A stretch of 7,013 bases of DNA from NORP309 sp964564165 (GTDB lineage Bacteria > Pseudomonadota > Gammaproteobacteria > Xanthomonadales > Marinicellaceae): assembly GCA_964564165.1 (NCBI GenBank), contig CAZLZZ010000163.1:1-7013 (forward strand). The letters run 5' to 3'. The translations under genes and the position numbers were made by a program. Numbering within the stretch: position 1 is the first letter of the stretch; each line of letters opens with the position of its first letter. Under the pieces are notes generated by a model that was given only the letters and a program-made list of their open reading frames with translations, was not told the DNA's origin and made no database searches. Of this stretch, positions 1-6,088 are shown one piece after another.

Positions 1-500
1 TATTAGACTTATCAGATATTCTATGGGGGAATGATGCCTATTTTGATGTGCAAAACGTTATAGTAAGCCATGCAAGTTTTAGTTGCGATGAATCACCAAT
101 AAGCAATGTTCGTGAAAATTATGATGAAATCCAATATCTATTGGAGCATTGTGAATTAAAGGCGATTGTTAATAACTTAACAAATATTGAACCCAAATCT
201 AAATGGCTTGGATTTGCACAAAAAGGATTCTTAAAAGGTTGCCCAATGACCTATCGATTGGTGTATGAACAAATAAAACGTGCCAAACACATGAGTTTAA
301 AACAAGTTTTTGCTATGGAACTGATAATGTCAACACGCTGTGCCATGAATGGTGACTTGCAAGAGGGTATTCGTGCACTGTTGATTGATAAAGATAACAA
401 GCCCAAATGGAGTGTGAAATCCATTGACGAAATCAGCAAAGAACAAACAGAACAGTATTTTATTTCACCGTGGGATAAACATCCATTAATCGGTATTTAA
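1..500 (+). CDS. 3-hydroxyisobutyryl-CoA hydrolase, C-terminal part (5' end outside window)
   Basis: This is the C-terminal ~166 residues of a crotonase-superfamily thioesterase of the HIBYL-CoA hydrolase type, which in valine catabolism converts 3-hydroxyisobutyryl-CoA to 3-hydroxyisobutyrate and CoA in the cytoplasm. The frame is open from base 3 with no stop, so the GTG at 48 is an internal Val codon and the real start lies upstream. Recognisable family blocks are GCPMTYRLVYEQIKRA (a helix after the active-site half), then ELIMSTRCAMNGDLQEGIRA and LLIDKDNKPKW near the C-terminus; these match the end of the eukaryotic and bacterial hydrolase closely, and plain enoyl-CoA hydratases are shorter and lack the 'EGIRALLIDKD..PKW' block. 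The catalytic Glu/Asp residues are in the missing N-terminal half and cannot be checked. The stop lies 22 bases before the next gene, so the two are probably one operon. Less likely alternative: a divergent enoyl-CoA hydratase/isomerase. Confidence 0.88.
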   Translation, partial: LDLSDILWGNDAYFDVQNVIVSHASFSCDESPISNVRENYDEIQYLLEHCELKAIVNNLTNIEPKSKWLGFAQKGFLKGCPMTYRLVYEQIKRAKHMSLKQVFAMELIMSTRCAMNGDLQEGIRALLIDKDNKPKWSVKSIDEISKEQTEQYFISPWDKHPLIGI

Positions 501-522
501 AAGAACGCAATAGAGGAACAGT

Positions 523-1689
523 ATGTATACAGATGTATTTTTAGGCGAAGACATAGAGCTATTACGCGACACAGTACGTAATTTTGCCAATGAAGAAATA
601 GCGCCAAGAGCGGCTCAAATTGATGAGGACAACTTGTTTCCTGCTGATTTGTGGCAAAAAATGGGTGATTTGGGCTTGCATGGTATAACTGTACCATCAG
701 AATATGGTGGATCAGAAATGGGTTATTTGGCACACTTAGTGGTTATGGAAGAAATTTCGCGGGCATCGGCTTCTGTGGGTTTATCTTATGGCGCACATTC
801 AAATTTATGCTTAAACAACATGTTTAAGCATGCCAATGAAGTACAAAGGCAAAAATATGTCCCTAAATTATGTAGTGGCGAATTTGTAGGTGCGCTGGCG
901 ATGAGCGAACCAGGGGCGGGATCTGACGTGGTCGGTTCTATGGCATGTAAGGCAGAATTTGATGGCACAAACTGGATAGCTAATGGCACTAAAATGTGGA
1001 TTACCAATGGACCTGATGCCGATGTATTGATAGTTTATATGCGTACTGCTGACAAAGCCGCAGGTTCTAGCTGTATGACTGCCTTTATTATCGAAAAAGG
1101 TATGCAAGGTTTTTCGACTGCTCAAAAACTAGACAAACTGGGAATGAGAGGTTCAAATACCTGTGAATTGGTGTTTGAAGATTGTGTTATTCCTGCAGAA
1201 AATATTTTGGGAGAAGCCAATCTAGGTGTCAGAATATTAATGAGTGGTTTGAATACAGAAAGACTGGTCTTATCGGGTGGTCCCATTGGGATAATGCAAG
1301 CTGCATGCGATATTGCCTTTCCTTATGTGTCTCAACGCAAACAATTTGGCAAAGATTTAGGTCAATTTGGTTTAATGCAAGCTAAAATTGGAGAAATGTA
1401 TACCAAGTTACAAGCCAGTAAATATTTTGCTTATGGTATTGCTGCCAATTACGATAAAAAAATCAACTCAAGACTCGATCCAGCAGCTTGTTTGTCTTTT
1501 TCATCCAGAAATGCCGTAGATGTGGCGCTGGAGGCGATTCAGGTATTGGGTGGCAATGGTTATATCAACGAATACCCGACCGGTAGATTGCTGCGTGATG
1601 CCAAGTTGTATGATATAGGTGCTGGAACCAATGAAATTCGTTTGATGCTGATTGGGCGTGAATTGTATCATGAAGCCAAAGTGAATTAA
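523..1689 (+). CDS. ivd: isovaleryl-CoA dehydrogenase
   Basis: FAD-dependent acyl-CoA dehydrogenase that oxidises isovaleryl-CoA to 3-methylcrotonyl-CoA in leucine degradation, passing electrons to ETF; cytoplasmic homotetramer. At 388 aa it is the expected full length for a bacterial enzyme. The N-terminal helical domain occupies roughly residues 1-120, the beta domain 121-235 with the family signature AMSEPGAGSDV (126-136) and WITNGPDADVLIVY (159-172), and the C-terminal helical domain 236-388 with QVLGGNGYINEYPTGR (340-355). The catalytic base expected for isovaleryl-CoA dehydrogenase is Glu246 in LNTERLVLSGGPIGIMQ; the position used as base by medium-chain enzymes is Ala367 in IGAGTNEIR, a pattern specific to the isovaleryl branch. 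This makes the substrate call firmer than for a generic acyl-CoA dehydrogenase. The start ATG has an AGAGGA ribosome binding site (512-517) five bases upstream. The carboxylase, hydratase and lyase genes (liuBCD/E) are not adjacent here. Confidence 0.95.
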   Translation: MYTDVFLGEDIELLRDTVRNFANEEIAPRAAQIDEDNLFPADLWQKMGDLGLHGITVPSEYGGSEMGYLAHLVVMEEISRASASVGLSYGAHSNLCLNNMFKHANEVQRQKYVPKLCSGEFVGALAMSEPGAGSDVVGSMACKAEFDGTNWIANGTKMWITNGPDADVLIVYMRTADKAAGSSCMTAFIIEKGMQGFSTAQKLDKLGMRGSNTCELVFEDCVIPAENILGEANLGVRILMSGLNTERLVLSGGPIGIMQAACDIAFPYVSQRKQFGKDLGQFGLMQAKIGEMYTKLQASKYFAYGIAANYDKKINSRLDPAACLSFSSRNAVDVALEAIQVLGGNGYINEYPTGRLLRDAKLYDIGAGTNEIRLMLIGRELYHEAKVN

Positions 1690-1751
1690 TCATTGCCTTA
1701 CAGCAAAGTAAGTATTAGAATTAAAAATAAGCAAATTTAACAGGTTAGAAT

Positions 1752-1964
1752 ATGTCGCTAGCAACAATACCAACCGATATCAGAGCAACTCTGAGTTTGA
1801 AAAGAGGGGATAAAATAAATTTTATAATTATCGACAATGAGGTAAGATTTTTACCTATAACAAAAGATATTAATTCTTTAAAAGGGATTATTAAGAAACC
1901 AGCAAAACCTGTAAGCATTGAAGAGATGAATGAAACCATTAAAACCAAAGGAGCAGAACAGTGA
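1752..1964 (+). CDS. AbrB/MazE-fold antitoxin (VapB-like), N-terminally shortened, probably decayed
   Basis: A 70-residue protein of the swapped-hairpin AbrB/SpoVT family found as VapB antitoxins. Residues 6-33 read IPTDIRATLSLKRGDKINF and onward (strand-helix-strand of the DNA-binding fold), and residues 42-65 read LKGIIKKPAKPVSIEEMN and onward, the toxin-neutralising tail typical of these antitoxins. Family members normally begin with a conserved T-S-K-G-Q-[VT]-T-I-P segment; here the protein goes from MSLATI straight to PTDIR, so about seven residues of the first strand and turn are missing. An in-frame stop (TAG, 1746-1748) just upstream rules out a longer N-terminus. The antitoxin stop overlaps the GTG of the VapC remnant (GTGA, 1961-1964), the usual layout of a vapBC pair. 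Because the partner toxin is broken, this is most likely a relic, although the frame is intact and it might still be translated. No convincing ribosome binding site is seen. Confidence 0.75.
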   Translation: MSLATIPTDIRATLSLKRGDKINFIIIDNEVRFLPITKDINSLKGIIKKPAKPVSIEEMNETIKTKGAEQ

Positions 1965-2089
1965 TTGGTATTGATACCAATATTTTAATTCGGTTTTTTA
2001 CTCAAGATGATCCAATTCAATCTGAAATATCTACCAGTTTTTTAAATTCAACTGAAAAATAACCAAGTTTAATTAGTCATATAACAAGA
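1961..2089 (+). pseudogene. VapC-type PIN-domain toxin remnant
   Basis: Starting at a GTG that overlaps the antitoxin stop, the frame reads MIGIDTNILIRFFTQDDPIQ and stops at TAA (2060-2062) after 33 residues. This is the classic beginning of a VapC PIN-domain ribonuclease, with the first metal-binding Asp at residue 5 (IDTN) and the common 'R-x-x-T-Q-D-D-P' continuation. After the stop the same frame continues P-S-L-I-S-H-I-T, which resembles the next conserved PIN strand (P-x-[FY]-[IV]-S-x-[IV]-[TV]), and then similarity ends at the ribosome binding site of the thiolase gene. A functional VapC is ~130 residues with three or four acidic active-site residues; here all but the first are missing. 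This is therefore a gene fossil caused by a stop and a 3' deletion. Boundaries on the 3' side are approximate. Confidence 0.8.
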
Positions 2090-2097
2090 GAAAAAAT

Positions 2098-3270
2098 ATG
2101 AAAAATGTATACATCATCGGTGCTAAACGCACAGCAATTGGATCTTTTCAAGGTCAGTTTTCTAACACAGCATCGCCAAAATTGGGTGCTGCTGCAATTA
2201 AAGCAGCTGTTGAACAAGCAGGTATCGATGATATTGATGAAGCACTGATTGGTTGCGTATTACCCGCAGGAGTAGGGCAAGCACCTGCTAGGCAAGCTGT
2301 TTTGGGTGCAGGATTAGACAAATCTATCGTTTGCACAACGGTGAATAAAGTCTGTGGATCAGGCATGAAAACAGTAATGATGGCTTATGATGCAATTAAA
2401 GCAGGTTCAGCAAATACAGTGATTGCTGGTGGCATGGAATCAATGACTTTAGCACCTTACATGCTGCCAAAAGCCCGCAGTGGTTATCGCATGGGTCATG
2501 GCGTTACCTTAGACCACATGTTCTATGACGGATTGCAAAACCCCTATGATGACAATATGATGGGTGTGTTTGCCGAAACTTGTGCCGATAAATACGCCTT
2601 TAGTCGACAAGCCCAAGATGAATTTTCAGCCGAATCAGTCAGACGTTCAATGACAGCAATGGAAAATGGTGCTTTTGATGCAGAAATTACCGATGTCACT
2701 GTGGTTAATCGCCGTGTTGAATCCATCATCAATAAAGACCAAGAACCACCCCGTTGCAATATCGACAAAATCTCAACTTTGCGTCCAGCTTTTAGACGTG
2801 AAAATGGCACAGTAACTGCTGCCAATGCTTCCAAAATTTCCGATGGCGCAGCAGCCATGATAATCGCCAGTGAAGCCGTTGTTGCGGATAATAATTTAAC
2901 ACCATTAGCAAAAATAGTCGGGCACACAAGTTTCGCACACGAACCAGAATGGTTTACCACAGCCCCAGTTTCAGCTATGCAAAAATTGATGGATAACTTG
3001 GATTGGAAAGTCGAAGATGTTGACTTATTTGAAATCAACGAAGCCTTTGCCGTGGTAACTATGGCAGCTATGCAAGAACTGAATATTCCACATGATAAAG
3101 TAAATATTAATGGCGGAGCTTGTGCGTTAGGGCACCCAATTGGTGCAAGTGGTACAAGAATTTTAGTGACATTATTGTATGCTCTCAAACAAAAAGGTCT
3201 TAAACGCGGAATCGCCAGTTTGTGTATTGGTGGTGGTGAGGCGACTGCTGTTGCTATTGAGGTTGTTTAA
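2098..3270 (+). CDS. acetyl-CoA C-acetyltransferase (thiolase)
   Basis: Thiolase II family enzyme (AtoB/PhaA/ACAT-like), catalysing reversible thiolysis of acetoacetyl-CoA (or 2-methylacetoacetyl-CoA in isoleucine degradation) with CoA. The full length of 390 aa is normal for the family. Visible active-site elements: nucleophile Cys86 in NKVCGSGMK (83-91), NEAFAV (314-319), His346 in CALGHPIGASGTR (342-354) and the second catalytic Cys376 in SLCIGGGEA (374-382). The thiolase N-domain spans about 1-265 and the C-domain about 270-390. The start ATG is supported by an AAGAG site (2086-2090) seven bases upstream, which lies within the tail of the VapC remnant. Downstream of isovaleryl-CoA dehydrogenase and 3-hydroxyisobutyryl-CoA hydrolase, a role in finishing branched-chain amino-acid breakdown is the natural inference; a role in acetoacetyl-CoA synthesis cannot be excluded from sequence alone. 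Confidence 0.94.
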   Translation: MKNVYIIGAKRTAIGSFQGQFSNTASPKLGAAAIKAAVEQAGIDDIDEALIGCVLPAGVGQAPARQAVLGAGLDKSIVCTTVNKVCGSGMKTVMMAYDAIKAGSANTVIAGGMESMTLAPYMLPKARSGYRMGHGVTLDHMFYDGLQNPYDDNMMGVFAETCADKYAFSRQAQDEFSAESVRRSMTAMENGAFDAEITDVTVVNRRVESIINKDQEPPRCNIDKISTLRPAFRRENGTVTAANASKISDGAAAMIIASEAVVADNNLTPLAKIVGHTSFAHEPEWFTTAPVSAMQKLMDNLDWKVEDVDLFEINEAFAVVTMAAMQELNIPHDKVNINGGACALGHPIGASGTRILVTLLYALKQKGLKRGIASLCIGGGEATAVAIEVV

Positions 3271-3361
3271 GGGATATTTATCCACAGGTTGCAGGGATTG
3301 CACAGATTTTAAAAAGAGTAACGCAAAATGTTCGATGAAAAAGAGATATTAACAAAATGTT

Positions 3362-3366
3362 AGGAG
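3362..3366 (+). promoter_or_regulatory. ribosome binding site AGGAG for the small membrane gene
   Basis: AGGAG lies ten bases before the ATG at 3377, a slightly long spacing. It overlaps the stop codon (TAG, 3361-3363) of an 11-codon mini-ORF at 3328-3363. It is the best start signal near this broken gene and supports the chosen start. Confidence 0.5.
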
Positions 3367-3376
3367 TTTATACTTA

Positions 3377-3669
3377 ATGGAAAACCCAGAACTTTTCATT
3401 TTAATTATTAATGTAACAATTATTTCTATACAGTATTTTATAGTGTTTCCTATATTTGCTAAAAATGATATTAACAAAATAGCTATCAATGACCTGATTG
3501 CATCAATCGTTTCTCTTGTTATTGCAGCTAGTTTTTTTATGAAACAGGGTATGAATTTAATATTGTTTTTACCACTATAAACTGGTTTTTGTTTTCAATA
3601 ATTACTTATATATTGTTAGAAATGCCTGTTTCAATTTGGTATGTTACTAAGAATGAAGTATTTAAATGA
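3377..3669 (+). pseudogene. small three-helix membrane protein, frameshifted
   Basis: I do not recognise a named family. The first frame gives 67 residues ending at TAA (3578-3580): MENPELFILIINVTIISIQY, a second hydrophobic segment DLIASIVSLVIAASFFM, and then a short hydrophobic end. From about 3556 the -1 frame continues as a clearly protein-like stretch, F-N-I-V-F-T-T-I-N-W-F-L-F-S-I-I-T-Y and on through EMPVSIWYVTKNEVFK to a TGA at 3667-3669. Joining residue 60 (Asn, 3554-3556) to this frame would give a 97-residue protein with three predicted membrane helices (about 6-28, 38-56 and 63-90) and a charged end. The simplest explanation is loss of one T from the T-run at 3556-3558. It could be a true mutation, a sequencing error, or (less likely, as no canonical slippery heptamer is present) programmed frameshifting. 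No neighbour suggests a role. Confidence 0.6.
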
Positions 3670-3818
3670 TTTTTGCATAAGACCCAAATCCCGATATAGA
3701 AAATACGATGCTAACACAAGTCCCTGATGCACCTAGAAAACGAAAAAACACTCATCACCAAAACCCATATTACAACTTTAACTGGACAGTAGTGATATCC
3801 TATGTGAAAACGATTGAC

Positions 3819-5042
3819 TTACAAGGCCTTCCTTGGTGGAACAAATAAATTGCCAGCAATTAACCCTACTGCTAAAGCCACAGCCACTAACAATGCTGAA
3901 AAAGCCGTTTGTATTCCATCTAAGGTTTGATTGTCCAACATGGCTTCCAAAGATTTAAACCCAATGCTGCCCGGAACCAATAACATAACACCAGGGATAT
4001 GCATAATTGAAGCCGGTTTTTTAGAAAGCAAAGCAAAAACATTTCCAGCAATGGAAACAGCCAGCACCGCTGCAAAAGATGAAAAGGGCGATTGCAGCCA
4101 CATAGCAGCAAATTTAGAACCCATAATTGCTATAGTAGCTGTCAACAGAATCCAAATATAATCTCTGGGTTTTGCATTAAACAACACAGTAAATGCAGAA
4201 CTGATGGTGAAAATAGACAAATAAACAAACCACTCTGGTACTGATTGCATTTTATTAATAGATACATCTCCATACAATCCAATGGCAAGCATAAACCCCA
4301 AAGCCAAACCAAATGACAACAACAAAAATGTAGTCACGGCACCTGCCATTCTGGCACTGCCAGAGACCAAATGCCCTGTTGATAGTTCACGAATTGCGGT
4401 GGTAATGCCAAGGCCTGGTACCAAAATAATTAACCCAGATAATGATACAATAAAATGATCAATATTTTGCCCAAAATGGCTGATTGACATAGCAGTAAAG
4501 CCAACAGCGGTTGCAGCTATTGGTGTATACAACAAAGACAGATGGGCATGTTTTGAACTGAAAACAATAACCAGTGCCGTCAACCACCCCATCATCAATG
4601 AAGCAAAAACATCCATCCAACTGCCTTGGAACAATCCAGCCAAACTGGCAGAAGCCAAGCCTATAGCAAAAATATTCAATGCAGGGTGGTATCTGGGTTC
4701 GGCTTTGTTGATGCGGTTTATTTCATCATAAGCATCATAAACATCCAGTTCATCATTTTCTAAACGGGTAATCACATCACTCAAGTCGCTAATTTTTTCC
4801 AAATTGACATCTTTGGGAGTGGTTCTTTCCATATAAGTGCGCTGTACCTCTTCATCGCCAAGTGTCGCAAATAATGCAGTTGGCATAGAAAAAAAGTTGC
4901 CTTCCATTTTAAATTTATCCAACAATACTTGCATAGAAGCTTCTAGCCTATGAGCTGGTGCTCCTGCTTCAGAAATGGCTCTGCCCATTTTTAACAGCAG
5001 CTTAGACTGTGCGCGTCTGGTTTGTCTAGTGAGTCTTGTCAT
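3819..5042 (-). CDS. threonine/serine exporter family protein (ThrE-like)
   Basis: Inner-membrane protein of the ThrE family (known founder: Corynebacterium threonine/serine exporter), here a single 407-residue chain joining the two halves that some bacteria encode separately. Residues 13-120 form the soluble N-terminal part with the family features LLKMGRAISEAGAPAHRLE (16-34) and FFSMPTALFATLGDE (50-64). Residues 121-256 are membrane segments with VPGLGITTAIRELSTGHLVS (208-227), the PG...T-G-x-x-[VS]-S-G motif of this family. Residues 270-403 hold the second membrane half with IPGVMLLVPGSIGFKSLEAM (349-368). About ten transmembrane helices are expected. The start ATG follows AAGG with only two bases between, and an in-frame stop is just upstream, so this start or Met19 are the options. 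It begins 9 bases after the msrQ stop on the same strand and probably shares its transcript. The exported substrate is not determined by the sequence. Confidence 0.88.
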   Translation of the reverse strand: MTRLTRQTRRAQSKLLLKMGRAISEAGAPAHRLEASMQVLLDKFKMEGNFFSMPTALFATLGDEEVQRTYMERTTPKDVNLEKISDLSDVITRLENDELDVYDAYDEINRINKAEPRYHPALNIFAIGLASASLAGLFQGSWMDVFASLMMGWLTALVIVFSSKHAHLSLLYTPIAATAVGFTAMSISHFGQNIDHFIVSLSGLIILVPGLGITTAIRELSTGHLVSGSARMAGAVTTFLLLSFGLALGFMLAIGLYGDVSINKMQSVPEWFVYLSIFTISSAFTVLFNAKPRDYIWILLTATIAIMGSKFAAMWLQSPFSSFAAVLAVSIAGNVFALLSKKPASIMHIPGVMLLVPGSIGFKSLEAMLDNQTLDGIQTAFSALLVAVALAVGLIAGNLFVPPRKAL

Positions 5043-5051
5043 GACCTTTAT

Positions 5052-5621
5052 TTATGACCTTGAGTATTTAATTAAGCGGTAAAATAATAACACAAAAGCA
5101 ATGCTTGCATAGATTAATGGTTCAAGTAAATCATTTTTTACCAACCAAAGAAAGTGTAAACAAGCCAAAATAGCAACCACATAAACACCTCTGTGTAGAG
5201 TTTTCCATTTCTTGCCTAATTTCCTGATCATTTTCTTGTTAGAGGTTACCGCCAATGGTATCAATATCAACCAAGCCAAGAAACCAACCGTTATATAGGG
5301 TCTGTCAATAATATCTTCCCACAAGTGAGCAAAGTCAAACTCTAAATCCAGCCAAGTATAAACAAGCAAATGCAGACTCACATAAAAAAATACAAATAAG
5401 CCAATCATTCTGCGTAAGCGCAAGAAAATCGATTGTTTGGTGATGTTTTTCAATGGGCTCATTGCCAGAGTTAACAACAAAATACGCAACGACCAAAGAC
5501 CAGTGTAGTGCAAAATATATTCAACAGGATCAGCTGTTAAATCATCATTGAAGCCAAAATAGACTAACATAAATAAAGGAACTAACAATAAAATAAAGAC
5601 AATGGCTTTGATACTTTTCAT
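5052..5621 (-). CDS. msrQ: protein-methionine-sulfoxide reductase heme-binding subunit MsrQ
   Basis: Heme b membrane protein (formerly YedZ) that passes electrons from the respiratory chain or flavins to the periplasmic molybdoenzyme MsrP, which repairs methionine sulfoxide in envelope proteins. The 189-residue length and about six hydrophobic helices fit the ferric-reductase-like domain. Family signs: EYILHYTGLWSLRILLLTLA (34-53), RLRRMIGL (68-75), the heme-ligand candidates His84 (YVSLHLLVYTW), His143 (WKTLHRGVYVV) and His156 (LACLHFLWLVK), and RPYITVGFLAWLILIPLA (107-124). The start ATG has no good Shine-Dalgarno sequence, but Met1 precedes the expected first helix. In most relatives msrP lies directly upstream; here the upstream 467 bases have no gene, so MsrP must be elsewhere or absent. 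The next gene downstream is the ThrE-like exporter, nine bases away. Confidence 0.93.
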   Translation of the reverse strand: MKSIKAIVFILLLVPLFMLVYFGFNDDLTADPVEYILHYTGLWSLRILLLTLAMSPLKNITKQSIFLRLRRMIGLFVFFYVSLHLLVYTWLDLEFDFAHLWEDIIDRPYITVGFLAWLILIPLAVTSNKKMIRKLGKKWKTLHRGVYVVAILACLHFLWLVKNDLLEPLIYASIAFVLLFYRLIKYSRS

Positions 5622-6088
5622 AAATACAATAACGGGAAATGTAATAACGGATTTTACTTGAGAAGCATCACGGTATCATCACATTTAGAATATTAATGAT
5701 GAAAATAGCTGGTTGAGGGTGTAAACTAAACTGTGTAACATCATTTTAGTCTATTTGGTAGTTTTGTGATTTTGAGGCAAGGATGATTTTACCATATAGG
5801 GGTTGAAGGAAAAGACTATTAACCACAGAGGGCACAGAGTTCACAGGGGTGAAAAGATTGTTGTGGCTTTTGATTCTAATTAAAATCGGGTCTTATTGTC
5901 TTCTTTATCTATAGACGAGCACCATTGTAAAAACCTCTGTGAGCACTGTGCCCTCTGTGGTTAGTTTTATTTGAGCTCATAAATAAACAGCTATTGTGTT
6001 TGCTTGTTTTTAATTGTTTCACAGTTATTTTTTATTGGCTAAACCCAGCTGCCCCGATATGAGTATGCTTGGAAATGGATAGCATTTT
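5622..6088. other. 467-base intergenic region between two minus-strand gene pairs
   Basis: No coding region is supported on either strand. The left third (5622-5820) is upstream of msrQ and should carry its promoter, but I find no -35/-10 pair good enough to call. The centre holds a 142-bp inverted-repeat element (5821-5962). The right part (5963-6088) is AT-rich sequence downstream of the acetyltransferase gene without a recognisable hairpin-plus-T-run terminator. Confidence 0.6.
5821..5962. repeat. 142-bp inverted-repeat element (MITE- or dispersed-repeat-like)
   Basis: The left arm (5821-5850) begins AACCACAGAGGGCACAG and the right arm (5933-5962) is its reverse complement with 27 of 30 positions matching: 17 identical outer bases, then three mismatches in the inner 13. 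The arms enclose 82 bases of AT-rich non-coding sequence with only weak further pairing. The arm sequence belongs to a 'accacagagg.cacagag' type of repeat that I recall from many unrelated bacterial genomes; that recollection could not be checked here. No target-site duplication is evident directly outside the arms. As RNA on the minus strand it would form a long hairpin after the acetyltransferase gene, so it could also stop or protect transcripts. Confidence 0.8.

Noticed and set aside
48..500. A short independent gene starting at GTG 48
   Set aside because: The frame is open to the window start and the residues before the GTG are protein-like, so it is the C-terminal part of a longer hydrolase.
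2544..3188. A 214-codon open frame on the minus strand opposite the thiolase gene
   Set aside because: It is antisense to a gene with complete thiolase active-site motifs, has no recognisable domain, and its composition is that of a codon-bias shadow.
3278..3286. TTATCCACA, a perfect match to a DnaA box
   Set aside because: It is a single copy without neighbouring boxes, an AT-rich unwinding region or origin-type genes, so chance occurrence is sufficient.
3551..3580. Programmed -1 frameshifting in the small membrane gene
   Set aside because: The site has T-rich sequence but no canonical X-XXY-YYZ heptamer and no evident downstream stem or upstream Shine-Dalgarno stimulator; a one-base deletion is simpler.
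5821..5962. CRISPR-like or riboswitch interpretation of the inverted repeat
   Set aside because: There are only two arms in inverted orientation, no repeated spacers, and no recognised aptamer core; an inverted-repeat element explains it better.
6023..6062. Possible terminator hairpin downstream of the acetyltransferase gene
   Set aside because: The only pairing is a very short GGC/GCC stem around 6037-6053 with no T-run in the right place on the minus strand.
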